From assembly GCA_963578605.1 (NCBI GenBank), contig CAUZEA010000030.1:1-55555 (forward strand): a stretch of DNA of 55,555 nt, written 5' to 3'. The notes beneath the pieces are model-generated. The model was not told the origin of the DNA. It worked only from the letters and a program-made list of their open reading frames with translations, and did no database searches. Shown here in pieces: positions 35,422 to 43,391 of this stretch (its first letter is position 1; each line of letters starts with the position of its first letter). The stretch is from JAKVCB01 sp963578605. GTDB taxonomy: Bacteria > Planctomycetota > Planctomycetia > Pirellulales > Lacipirellulaceae. The position numbers and the translations under genes were made by a program.

Positions 35422-36279
35422 TTGAAATCTCCGCCGCCGGTGATGGTAGCGGGTCTGGCAGCAATTGACCGCATGATTCTTGGCGAACCACCTCCGACGC
35501 CGGCAGACCTCCATTTCAGGCTGTTTGGCTTTCCGATTCGGGTCCATCCATTTTTTTGGATAGTGATTCTGATCCTCGGGATGGGTGGTTTTGGTGGTGG
35601 GCAAGCCGATCCCGTGGAGACGTTGATTTGGGTCGCAGTGGCCTTTGTTTCGATTCTCGTCCACGAATTAGGGCATGCGGTCCTCCAACGCCATTATGGC
35701 GGCCGCCCGCGGATCACACTTTACGGAATGGGGGGCCTGTCGTCGTGCGATGATTGTGATCGATCGCCGCGCAGTCAGATCATCATCTCTGCGGCTGGCC
35801 CGATCGCTGGATTTCTCCTGGCGGGTGGAATTTTAGTTCTGATTCTCTTGAGTGGTCACCAGTTGGTACCAGCCACTCGGGAGAATCTTCAGGAGTTATA
35901 CCAGCAGTACCAAACGCTGCCGCCACACTTGAGTTTGCCTTTTTACAGCAGGCTTATCGAGCCATTTGCCTCTTCATCGCTTAATATCGCGATTAGCGAT
36001 TTGTTAGGGATCAATATCTGGTGGGGACTCATCAACCTGTTGCCAATTTACCCGCTTGACGGTGGCCACATTGCAAGGGAATTGTTCACGATCAAAGGCA
36101 ATGTTCGTCGGGGTGTGGTGCGGTCGTTGTGGCTCTCGGTGGCGGTGGCGGTGGTTTTCGGCGTGTTTGGATTAGTGATCCTTGAATCCTTGTACATGGC
36201 GCTGATTTTTGGATATTTGGCATACGTTAACTACCGAACCATCCAGGCTTACCAGAACTATGGTCCGGATTACCGTTAA
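35422..36279 (+). CDS. Site-2-type (M50) membrane metalloprotease
   Basis: Intramembrane zinc protease family. HELGH (81-85) lies in a hydrophobic helix (WVAVAFVSILVHELGHAVL), and the third ligand motif is LLPIYPLDGGH near residue 213. About six hydrophobic segments are visible. 285 residues. The longest frame starts at TTG 35422; ATGs at 35443 and 35473 are alternatives and no ribosome site decides. The stop overlaps the start of the next gene by one base (TAATG), so the two are likely co-translated. The substrate is unknown. Confidence 0.88.
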   Translation: MKSPPPVMVAGLAAIDRMILGEPPPTPADLHFRLFGFPIRVHPFFWIVILILGMGGFGGGQADPVETLIWVAVAFVSILVHELGHAVLQRHYGGRPRITLYGMGGLSSCDDCDRSPRSQIIISAAGPIAGFLLAGGILVLILLSGHQLVPATRENLQELYQQYQTLPPHLSLPFYSRLIEPFASSSLNIAISDLLGINIWWGLINLLPIYPLDGGHIARELFTIKGNVRRGVVRSLWLSVAVAVVFGVFGLVILESLYMALIFGYLAYVNYRTIQAYQNYGPDYR

Positions 36280-37115
36280 TGTCCGAGAAGATGACAGTCC
36301 GCAAGACGAATCGGTACGTTCAACGGTCAAGAATTCGGGCACCGAATCCAAAGCGTCGTGTCATTCTTTTAGGCGGTAGCAATGTACTCCGTTCGTTCCC
36401 GGTGGTCGTATCGGTGGCTCAGTCAATCTGGCAGGAGCCATTAGAGATTATGGCCGCGATTGGCCATGGAAGGTCATTTGGGCAAGATTCTCGGGTCTTG
36501 GGGCGAAAAATTTCAGGAATTCTTTCCTGTCGATTATGGGACGAATTGCAGCGGCGTCCGACTTTGCCAACTTCGGCCCTGGTGACAGACATTGGCAATG
36601 ATATTTTGTATGAAGTCGCCCCAAATCGGTTGATTGGGTGGGTTGCTGAGTGTCTAGACCGTCTTGTTCGCGTCAATGCGCAGACCGTCGTAACGGAACT
36701 CCCCGTGGCCAGCGTTTCGCGGTTGAGCCGGGGGAGATTCCTGCTGTTGCGAGCGCTGTTTTACCCTCACAGCAGGCTGACGTTGGCAGCAGCACAAGCC
36801 GCCGCAGCAGAGATCAATGCGGAGGTCATCAAACTTGCCGAGGAGCGAAAACAGTCTGTTTTTCCAGTACGAAACGCATGGTATGGATTTGATCCCGTGC
36901 ACGTTCGGAGGCGGTATCATCGGCAGGCATGGTCAGAAATACTCCTTCGGTGGCGCCCCGATCAACCGTTGTCAGAATTTGGTGGAAGTTCCCTGGCACA
37001 GTCTTTGTATCTGGTTACATTACCACCACGAGAGCGAAGTTTTTTCGGTTTTTCGAGGCGGTACGTGCAACCAAGTGGTGTTTTGTCTGATGGATCAACA
37101 GTTTCGTTGTATTGA
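36279..37115 (+). CDS. SGNH/GDSL-hydrolase-like protein
   Basis: 278 residues with a basic N-terminus. The SGNH blocks can be traced: VILLGGSNVLRS (Ser), GHGRSFG (Gly block), VTDIGNDILYE (Asn in GND) and YGFDPVHV (Asp-x-x-His). This supports an esterase/lipase-like fold, although the first block reads GGSN instead of GDS. The family's substrates range from lipids to glycans, so I do not name one. It is coupled to the M50 protease gene by TAATG and ends 56 bp before a strong terminator palindrome. Confidence 0.75.
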   Translation: MSEKMTVRKTNRYVQRSRIRAPNPKRRVILLGGSNVLRSFPVVVSVAQSIWQEPLEIMAAIGHGRSFGQDSRVLGRKISGILSCRLWDELQRRPTLPTSALVTDIGNDILYEVAPNRLIGWVAECLDRLVRVNAQTVVTELPVASVSRLSRGRFLLLRALFYPHSRLTLAAAQAAAAEINAEVIKLAEERKQSVFPVRNAWYGFDPVHVRRRYHRQAWSEILLRWRPDQPLSEFGGSSLAQSLYLVTLPPRERSFFGFSRRYVQPSGVLSDGSTVSLY

Positions 37116-37170
37116 ACAACAGTGACAGCATTTTGTTGTCGTGACGGCCCTGTTTAGTTGCTTCTAGCCA

Positions 37171-37204
37171 ACGAATGCGTGCGATCGCACGCATTCGTTT
37201 TTTT
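37171..37204 (+). terminator. Intrinsic terminator after the lpxB-M50-SGNH unit
   Basis: A perfect 28-bp palindrome (37171-37198; arms ACGAATGCGTGCGA / TCGCACGCATTCGT) runs straight into seven Ts. It ends the plus-strand unit and separates it from the histone-like gene. Confidence 0.9.
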
Positions 37205-37471
37205 CTCAGAGACAACTTTTCGGCAAAAAACGTGTTGCGGAATTTTTAGGAACTAGTACAAATACCGACAAGTGAAACTCAGATGTTTGTGTTTCACGGT
37301 CGTTAGCAGGACGATCCACTGAAAGATAAGGAAGCTTTGATCGTTCAGGTATCGACAATCGGAATGCTGTCCTGGAAGGACAGCTGGTTTTCGCAGTGGT
37401 GGTTTGAATCCCGCAACGACAACAGTTGCGAGTGAGTAGAACCACCCAGATCCCTTTATGGAGGAGTAACT
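37205..37471 (+). promoter_or_regulatory. Structured leader/promoter region of the histone H1-like gene
   Basis: No gene is seen between the terminator and the H1-like gene. Two hairpins are visible: GCTGTCCT-gga-AGGACAGC (37366-37384), and CGCAAC pairing with GTTGCG (37412-37430). They are 90 and 40 bp before the GTG start. The ribosome site GGAGG is at 37460-37464. This could be a structured 5' UTR. Confidence 0.45.
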
Positions 37472-37693
37472 GTGGCCAAGAAAAAGAAAGCTGCCAAGAA
37501 GAAGGCTAAGAAGAAGTCCAAGAAGAAGGCCACCAAGAAGAAGGCCGCCAAGAAGAAGGCCACCAAGAAGAAGGCCACCAAGAAGAAGGCCACCAAGAAG
37601 AAGGCCACCAAGAAGAAGGCCACCAAGAAGAAGGCCACCAAGAAGAAGGCCACCAAGAAGAAGGCCAATCGCAAAACGGCCAAGCGGAAGTAA
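37472..37693 (+). CDS. Histone H1-like Lys/Ala repeat protein
   Basis: 73 residues, about half Lys, made of the tetrad-like unit KKAT/KKKA repeated from residue ~19 to ~65; no acidic residue. It resembles the C-terminal tail of eukaryotic H1 and the bacterial Hc1/AlgP-type repeats, which bind DNA without sequence specificity. Start GTG 37472 with GGAGGAG 5-6 bases upstream. The repeat is encoded by near-identical 15-bp units (AAGAAGGCCACC core), so it can change length in frame. Flanked by its own terminators, it is probably a single-gene unit and abundant. Confidence 0.88.
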   Translation: MAKKKKAAKKKAKKKSKKKATKKKAAKKKATKKKATKKKATKKKATKKKATKKKATKKKATKKKANRKTAKRK

Positions 37694-37711
37694 TCTTTGT
37701 TCGGGGGCTTG

Positions 37712-37769
37712 GTGAGCTTTGGCAGGCCTCTTCGAGCCAGGTGAGCTTTGGCAGGCCTCTTCGAGCCAG
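37712..37769. repeat. 29-bp perfect tandem duplication after the H1-like gene
   Basis: Two identical 29-bp copies occupy 37712-37740 and 37741-37769, each starting GTGAGCTTTGG and ending TTCGAGCCAG. They lie between the H1-like stop codon and its terminator. Confidence 0.96.
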
Positions 37770-37796
37770 TGGCTCAATTGGATGAAACAACAAGAA

Positions 37797-37826
37797 AGAG
37801 CCGTCTCAATGATTTGAGGCGGCTCT
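37797..37826 (+). terminator. Intrinsic terminator of the H1-like gene
   Basis: A long stem, AGAGCCGtCTCAA with TTGAGgCGGCTCT, with a small loop, is followed by ATTTATT. It is about 100 bp past the H1-like stop codon. An A-rich flank on the other side would let it work in both directions, toward mrp. Confidence 0.8.
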
Positions 37827-37954
37827 ATTTATTGGTTCTCCACTTTTTACGGGTGACTGCCATTGGTTGCCCGCAGGTGGTCGAAACTGGCTTTGCGGGA
37901 AGAGCTTCCCGCTGCAATGGGTGACCAAAACATCCTGTTCAGCGCATCCCCTGG

Positions 37955-39034
37955 TTACAGCACCGACAGGCCGGGCAGGGGGGACTGGGATTTCCGTGCC
38001 GCCGCCAGGTTTTGCACAAGGTGTTGACAGATTAATTCAAGGTATTTTGCCACCTCCTCATCATGGAGGTTACCCTCCGTTTCACCCGCGTCCCCTCGTT
38101 GGCGGATACCAATGTTAATTGGCAGCTCCCCCAAAAAGGGAACTTCCAATTCTGCGGCTTTCCGGCGGGCTCCTCCTGATCCGAAGATGTCATATCTTTT
38201 TCCCGTATCGGGGCAAATAAAGTAGCTCATATTCTCGACAACCCCGAGAATTGGAATGCTCACTTTGCCGAACATGGCAATCGCTTTGACGGCATCCAAC
38301 AAGGCAACATCTTGCGGAGTGCAGACGACCACGGCTCCCGAGAGTGGCAGCAACTGCGAGAGGGTCAGCGCGATGTCACCAGTCCCTGGCGGCATGTCGA
38401 TAATGAGATAATCGAGTTCGCCCCAATCGGTATCGCGGAGAAACTGTGTTATCGCTCCATGCAACATAGGACCTCGCCAGACAACCGCTTCCCCGGCTGG
38501 TACGAGAAAACCCATGCTCATGACCCGCAAGTCGTCTTTGACGATAGGTTGGAGTCGATTATTCACCGCTTGGGGTCGTTCGTTCACGCCGAGCAGATGT
38601 GGAATACTCGGTCCATAGACATCGGCATCAAGCAAGCCGACTTTGGCTCCCCCGGCTGCCAGGCTATACGCCAGCGACGCGGCGATGGTACTTTTTCCCA
38701 CACCACCTTTCCCCGACCCAACAGCAATCACACTTTTGGCGGCCAGACCGATTTCACCAATTTTTTCCGCGGGACGAAGGTGGTCCACAATATCGACTTC
38801 GACCTCCGCGGCGTGGGGGAATTGAGTTCGCAGAATTTCGACGACTGCCGCGCGGGTTTGTTGGGCAATCGGTCCGGTCCAGCTCGTGAGACCCAGCGTG
38901 ACCTGAATTCTGCCGTTGGCAATCACCAGGTCCTTGAGTTGCTCCATCTGGACGATACTGCGTCCGGTTTCCGGATCTGCAAATGTATCGAGGGCTGCTC
39001 GTACGGCGTCGCGGTCAATGACAATTTCGGGCAT
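37955..39034 (-). CDS. mrp: Mrp/NBP35-family Fe-S carrier ATPase
   Basis: P-loop ATPase thought to deliver Fe-S clusters. An N-terminal MIP18/DUF59 domain (1-~90) precedes the deviant Walker A GSGKGGVGKS (106-115). LLDADVYGPSIPHLLG and DYLIIDMPPGTGDIALT are typical. Where many Mrp proteins have CxxC, this one reads FICPDTGKRYDIFG, keeping one Cys only. I start at ATG 39034 (AGGGGA 9 bases upstream); the frame extends to 39106. 359 residues. It is convergent with the H1-like gene. Confidence 0.93.
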   Translation of the reverse strand: MPEIVIDRDAVRAALDTFADPETGRSIVQMEQLKDLVIANGRIQVTLGLTSWTGPIAQQTRAAVVEILRTQFPHAAEVEVDIVDHLRPAEKIGEIGLAAKSVIAVGSGKGGVGKSTIAASLAYSLAAGGAKVGLLDADVYGPSIPHLLGVNERPQAVNNRLQPIVKDDLRVMSMGFLVPAGEAVVWRGPMLHGAITQFLRDTDWGELDYLIIDMPPGTGDIALTLSQLLPLSGAVVVCTPQDVALLDAVKAIAMFGKVSIPILGVVENMSYFICPDTGKRYDIFGSGGARRKAAELEVPFLGELPINIGIRQRGDAGETEGNLHDEEVAKYLELICQHLVQNLAAARKSQSPLPGLSVL

Positions 39035-39196
39035 GTAGAGGATTCCCCTTTTTTCGCTACAAAAACGTTTTTCCCCGTCGGGAGAAAATTTTTTGACGGG
39101 AGGCATGGGTACGCAAGTCGGTTCGATTGTGATGACCCGCGCCCAACCAGCGAACCGACCGTGTGGGACGAAACATCTTCACGTGCTCCAACCTAC

Positions 39197-39694
39197 CTAA
39201 TGCCCAGTGGGTTGCCAAGGTAGCGAGGCCCACAGATCGGCCAGCGAAGATTCGGTTGCCTTTTCTGATGCTTGTTGTTTGGCGACCACAGCGGTCCAGC
39301 GAGAGCCTAGCTCAACGACCTCACGAAGCCGACGCGGACTGGTCGAGACATGATCGAATCCGGCTTCGTGGAGTGCCATTTCAACCAACCAGAGTCGGGT
39401 GGAGGCCATCTCCCCTGGGGATTCGGAGTGGACCCAACTGAAGTCGAGCAGGGCTGCGGTGGGCACGTTGGGAAGCCTTTCCCGGATTCCCGGCAGCCAG
39501 TTCAGCACCTCGGTAAAGTTCGTATGGCCAACTTCGATTGCCAGCAATGCCGCTGGCCGCAGCAGCAGTTGCTGCTCGATTTCAGCCAGTCCGCGTACTT
39601 CGCGAAGTCGACGAGTTGAATCACTGTTTTGGATACAGGCCACGCGCAGTGCCGGGGCCCAGCGTGGTTTTGCCTCGCATACAATCCATTCCAT
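39197..39694 (-). CDS. Hypothetical protein with receiver-like layout
   Basis: 165 residues, no family recognised. The layout resembles a response-regulator receiver that has lost its phosphorylation site: hydrophobic strand PAALLAIEV, a helix with LNWLPGIRERLP, strand VPTAALLD, then ALHEAGFDHVSTSPRRLREVV, which looks like the aG-D-hv-xxP-xxLxxxV end of a receiver. This is pattern reading, not a match. It begins 8 bp after the degenerate activator gene (39703-41139), so the two are almost certainly one transcription unit. Confidence 0.6.
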   Translation of the reverse strand: MEWIVCEAKPRWAPALRVACIQNSDSTRRLREVRGLAEIEQQLLLRPAALLAIEVGHTNFTEVLNWLPGIRERLPNVPTAALLDFSWVHSESPGEMASTRLWLVEMALHEAGFDHVSTSPRRLREVVELGSRWTAVVAKQQASEKATESSLADLWASLPWQPTGH

Positions 39695-39702
39695 GGAGGA
39701 GC

Positions 39703-41139
39703 TCAGGTTTCTTGGTGTTCCTGTGATGCGGTAAATCCCAGTTGAACAAGTCTTCGGTAGAGACGTGGCCGAGAAAGGCCCAACAATCTAGCTGCCTCGG
39801 TTTTATTTCCGTTCGCCTGCTGTATCGCCCGCTCGACCAGTTCGCGCTCAACCCGCTGAAGGAACGCGTCCAGGTCGACAGGTTCAAGTGGACGATGTGT
39901 CAGGCTGGCCGCCGCTAGCGCGTGATGGATCACATCAGGAAGGTCTTTGGGTTCGATGCGGTGCCCTGGACAATTCGCATGTGCCTGCTCGATGACCTGC
40001 TTCAGTTCTGCCACTTCACCAGGCCAAGTATAGAGTGCCAGTAAGTCGGCTGTTTCCGGAGCGAGGCCGCCGACTTGTTTCGCGTTGCCTTGGTTGCACG
40101 ATTCCAGGAAGAACTGGGCCATTAGCGGTACGTCCTCCAGTCGGTCGATGACACGGGGAACCCGGATCGTGATCGTCGACAACATGTTCCCAAGTAGAGG
40201 ATCGAGTTGGTCCCCATTTTGCCAGTCGCAAGGTCTATCCTCCGCGGATGCCTGTTCGGTCATCGTTCCGATGCAACATGCTGAAATCTGTTTCTCGGCT
40301 AATATTTTGGCGAGTTGTGCTTGGAGGTCGGCAGAAAGCTGGTCGACATTCATAATCAAGAGTGTTTCCCGTGAGGTCGCCGTTTTAGCTTGCTGCAATT
40401 TTGCGACCGTGCGGCGGAGTGCGTCCTGCGTGAGCACTGTTCCGTTGAGAGGCAGGAGCGGGTACTGGTGTTCGTGGTCACTGGCGTAGTGAATCGCTTT
40501 GGCAAGATGGGTCCGACCACTCCCACCGCGTCCCACAATCAGCACGTTCGTTTTGCTGCTGGCTGCACACTGCACCTGCGCTCGCACTCTTTGCATGACC
40601 GGACTTTCACCCAACAAGGTTTCGAGCGCGAAACGGCCTGACTGGCCACGTCGAAAACGCTGGATGGCACGGTGTAATTCGTCGGGCGATTCGCTCGAAA
40701 GATTTTGCGTCAATTCTTCAGCGCTGAGATTCGCCGTTTCGACGATTGCCATGACACTACAAGCGTGCCTGCTATCTTCCGTGGGAGAGTGGTCCTGATT
40801 TGCTCCAACCTGCTTGCCGATCAAAGGGATGAACTGCCCCCGCCGGTGAACCAGACGACCGTCCCGTTGCACGCAGGTCACCGTACCGCTGGTTTCATGG
40901 CCATCCAGCGCATCGGGAGGCGGGCAAAGACCGAACAGCGGTTCCGTTCCCGTTGCGTCGGGCTCGGAGTGGTATTCCACCCGGCGACCGATCACATGCT
41001 CCGCGTCAACGCCCAACCATTCGGTTAAACCTCGATTGCAGTAGGCAATTTTCCGATCCGAGCTGACAACGTAGATTGGGCGGGCAGCATCCTCCAACAG
41101 CATCGCTGACATTGCGGGTTGCGAAGCGGATTCGGTCAT
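39703..41139 (-). CDS. PAS - degenerate AAA+ - Fis-type HTH regulator
   Basis: 478 residues laid out like a sigma-54 activator: PAS domain (~12-110, IYVVSSDRKIAYCNRGLTEWL), AAA+ region (~175-400) and a Fis-type helix-turn-helix (AIQQANGNKTEAARLLGLSRPRLYRRL, ~440-470). Key residues are missing. Walker A reads GRGGSGRT (203-210) with Arg in place of Lys, the GAFTGA loop that contacts sigma-54 is absent, and the Walker B region is LLIMNVDQ. It probably binds DNA without driving sigma-54 promoters. Start ATG 41139; an open frame reaches 41259. It is followed by the receiver-like gene. Confidence 0.88.
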   Translation of the reverse strand: MTESASQPAMSAMLLEDAARPIYVVSSDRKIAYCNRGLTEWLGVDAEHVIGRRVEYHSEPDATGTEPLFGLCPPPDALDGHETSGTVTCVQRDGRLVHRRGQFIPLIGKQVGANQDHSPTEDSRHACSVMAIVETANLSAEELTQNLSSESPDELHRAIQRFRRGQSGRFALETLLGESPVMQRVRAQVQCAASSKTNVLIVGRGGSGRTHLAKAIHYASDHEHQYPLLPLNGTVLTQDALRRTVAKLQQAKTATSRETLLIMNVDQLSADLQAQLAKILAEKQISACCIGTMTEQASAEDRPCDWQNGDQLDPLLGNMLSTITIRVPRVIDRLEDVPLMAQFFLESCNQGNAKQVGGLAPETADLLALYTWPGEVAELKQVIEQAHANCPGHRIEPKDLPDVIHHALAAASLTHRPLEPVDLDAFLQRVERELVERAIQQANGNKTEAARLLGLSRPRLYRRLVQLGFTASQEHQET

Positions 41140-41343
41140 GAAACGAAACCTGGAGTGTGTGGCAATTCCCAGTTGGGGTATCGATGGGAGATTGCCATTC
41201 TGTGCCCACCCCAAACTTTGCGCTCCGTCCGTGGACCGTTTGCGGAGACAAAATGGCATTGCGGTTACCCGCTACAATTTCCAATCAAGGGTTTTCTCGG
41301 AAACGATCAATCCAACTGAACGTGTGTCAACAGGCTCGGTCAG

Positions 41344-41379
41344 GTCGGTGGATCCATTCGCGTCGGTGGATCCATTCGC
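41344..41379. repeat. 18-bp perfect tandem duplication
   Basis: GTCGGTGGATCCATTCGC is present at 41344-41361 and 41362-41379, about 200 bp upstream of the regulator gene. Confidence 0.95.
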
Positions 41380-41512
41380 CAAGTCCCGAGGAACATTTTC
41401 TCAGCCGGACCGCTGCAAGTTAAGTTGAGATTAAGTTTCAGAGGTTGCCCAATAACGGCTTACTCCCGCTGCGGCTTGAGGGCAATCCCTGCCACCTGGG
41501 AAGGAAGGTCAC

Positions 41513-41557
41513 AAAAAATAGAGCCCTCCGCAGGCGGGGCAGCGACCTGGGGAGGGC
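41513..41557 (-). terminator. Intrinsic terminator (minus strand)
   Basis: On the minus strand GCCCTCC pairs with GGAGGGC, with an inner CAGG/CCTG, then TCTATTTTTTG. It lies ~270 bp past the stop of the small secreted gene (41824-42150) and would end its transcript before the regulator gene. Confidence 0.7.
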
Positions 41558-41823
41558 GGTGTACGCAGGTTTTCCCGCGCATTGTTATTCTGCTTTTGTC
41601 TGCGGAATTGGCTAACCGCTCAAACGGGGGGGTCCATATTTTCAAATTTAAATAGGAGACCAGCGATTCCCATTTTTGCGGAAGAATCATTGGCACAAAG
41701 CTCAAACTGTCGCCATGGGTACGAGACATTTCCACCGGTTGCCCAGGTCGATCGAGGCGAGAATTGCCGAGTCAGGCTCCCGGTTGAGCCGACCCGATTC
41801 CCCCCACAGCCAGGGTAGTTCGC

Positions 41824-42150
41824 TCAGAAGACATCCAGTACGAAGTGGTGTCCGCTGTGGTATCTGCGACGGGTGGGATAGTAATTGTGCCAGTGGCGGT
41901 TGTAGACCGGGATCCGCATCTCTGGAGGGTACCGATAGTACAGGCTGTCGGCACTCCGATAATACTCGTTTCCCCAGAAATTCTGTGGGTAAAAGACGTA
42001 CGGGTAGTGGTAGAACCGGTCCCAATCGATGGTGGAATAGGTATGCCCCCACGCACGGCCGTACGCCTGTTGGGCTTGGGCTTCACGAACCGTCGTAGCG
42101 ATCGCGAGCGAGGTCGTCAGGAGGGCCAAAGCACAGATCTGGCGGAGCAT
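41824..42150 (-). CDS. Small secreted Tyr/His-rich protein (planctomycete family)
   Basis: 108 residues with a signal peptide (MLRQICALALLTTSLAIA, cleaved near AQA). The mature part is rich in Tyr, His, Trp and Arg: WGHTYSTIDWDRFYHYPYVF, PQNFWG, SLYYRYPPEMRIP, HWHNYYPTRRRYHSGHHF. I recall similar proteins in Pirellulaceae, some labelled calmodulin-binding in databases; I would not trust that function. I start at ATG 42150 (GGGAG 7 bases upstream); the frame reaches 42180. It is a single gene with its own terminator. Confidence 0.75.
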   Translation of the reverse strand: MLRQICALALLTTSLAIATTVREAQAQQAYGRAWGHTYSTIDWDRFYHYPYVFYPQNFWGNEYYRSADSLYYRYPPEMRIPVYNRHWHNYYPTRRRYHSGHHFVLDVF

Positions 42151-42496
42151 GGGGTATCTCCCTGCAGGATGGTGAATCAAGTTGAGGGCGGGGCCGACGG
42201 CAAGGCTGCCGATTGGAGCAGGTTACGCGGCGATGTGAGATAGAATCGGTTATCGTAACAAACCCGATTGAGTGAAAATCCGGCACAATCAGCAGAGTCG
42301 ATTGCAAGATCACCCGCTAGCGTGGCAACATTTACGGTTTAGGCAAACAAGGTCAGGGTGCAAACGAGCCGCTGGCCATTGAAGACTGGCTGAGCGCGGA
42401 TGGATCGGGCCCGGCTGCCGCTACGAAGAGGTGTTCCCAGAGGGCCTACCGGGGGGCATCGAAGGGGTGCCATGATTCAACCCGGCCAGTTGGTCA
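42151..42496. other. 346-bp spacer between the MBL-fold gene and the small secreted gene
   Basis: No gene, repeat or strong hairpin noticed. The ribosome site of the small secreted gene lies at 42157-42162. Confidence 0.5.
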
Positions 42497-43282
42497 TCAG
42501 CAGGGTAGTCGTCCATCCACCAATTCTCGTTCCCACTGATCCATCAGCGGCCAGTCAACCGCGCAGGTGCCGAAATCGGCCATGTGGAGATACGTCTCGA
42601 GACGTGTGATGGTCGAATCGATCTGTTCGTTATCTTTTCGGAATACCGGTCCGTGACTGGGGAGCAGCCATTCGACGTCGCTAGCACGAATCCGGCGCAA
42701 AGATACGATGAAATCTGGAATACTACTGCCATGATGGGCATCGATTGCACCAACGCAGCCATCACGGAAGAGGTTGTCCCCAGAAAAAAGGAGATTGCCA
42801 AGTCGGAACGAAAGTTGTCCATCGGTATGCCCGGGGGTATGCCACACATCGAGTTCCAATTCGCCAATGCGGATACGATCTCCGTCACCGACGCGCTGTT
42901 CGATTTTTACGGGTGGCATATCGAGCAGGATTCCCTGGGCGACAATTTCGGCGTAAGTTGCCAGTTTTTCGCCAGCTTCGAGATAACTGGCGGAGGCCGG
43001 GTGGCACGTGACACTTGTTTTGAGGATTTGTTTGGCCCTGGCGAGTCCCTGAATGTGATCAACATCCGCGTGCGAGGCGATCAGTGTGACACATTTCGAA
43101 AACGGGAAATCGAGCTGGCGGATCAATTCAATACATTCATCAACCGCATCTTCGTAGCCAATGTCGATCAACGCCCATTCGCCGGAGTCGCAGTAAATCA
43201 GGTAAACGCTGCAGCTGATTCGCCGCCGGGCCTGATGGTTAAGTTCAATAACGTGGGGAAAAACAGGAGTCCGTTTGAGCAT
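42497..43282 (-). CDS. Metallo-beta-lactamase-fold hydrolase with altered zinc motif
   Basis: MBL-fold hydrolase, 261 residues. Metal-site segments: SHADVDHIQGL (71-76 HADVDH), WHTPGHTDGQLSF, LFSGDNLFRDG and LLPSHGP. The canonical HxHxDH reads H-A-D-V-D-H here, so Asp73 replaces the second His. Zn binding may be altered or use a different metal. Substrate unknown; the family includes glyoxalase II-like thioesterases, phosphodiesterases and lactonases. A ~110-bp gap separates it from the epimerase gene upstream on the same strand. Confidence 0.85.
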   Translation of the reverse strand: MLKRTPVFPHVIELNHQARRRISCSVYLIYCDSGEWALIDIGYEDAVDECIELIRQLDFPFSKCVTLIASHADVDHIQGLARAKQILKTSVTCHPASASYLEAGEKLATYAEIVAQGILLDMPPVKIEQRVGDGDRIRIGELELDVWHTPGHTDGQLSFRLGNLLFSGDNLFRDGCVGAIDAHHGSSIPDFIVSLRRIRASDVEWLLPSHGPVFRKDNEQIDSTITRLETYLHMADFGTCAVDWPLMDQWERELVDGRLPC

Positions 43283-43391
43283 AGCATACGGTTCCGAGCG
43301 ATAGGGGATTAGGGCGGGTACCCGTTGGGATCATAGCAGAATTATCGCGGGTTCAGTAGGGTTGACCGCTGGAGGGGGTGCCATCTGTTTT

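Larger units (their letters stand above)
41140..41823. other. 684-bp spacer upstream of the degenerate regulator
   Basis: No gene is supported. It includes the regulator's promoter region, the 18-bp duplication at 41344-41379, and the terminator of the small secreted gene at 41513-41557. Confidence 0.55.

Noticed and set aside
37391..37415. T-arm-like GGTTTGAATCC before the H1-like gene, possible tRNA
   Set aside because: The flanking bases do not form a T-stem and no acceptor, D or anticodon arm could be found.
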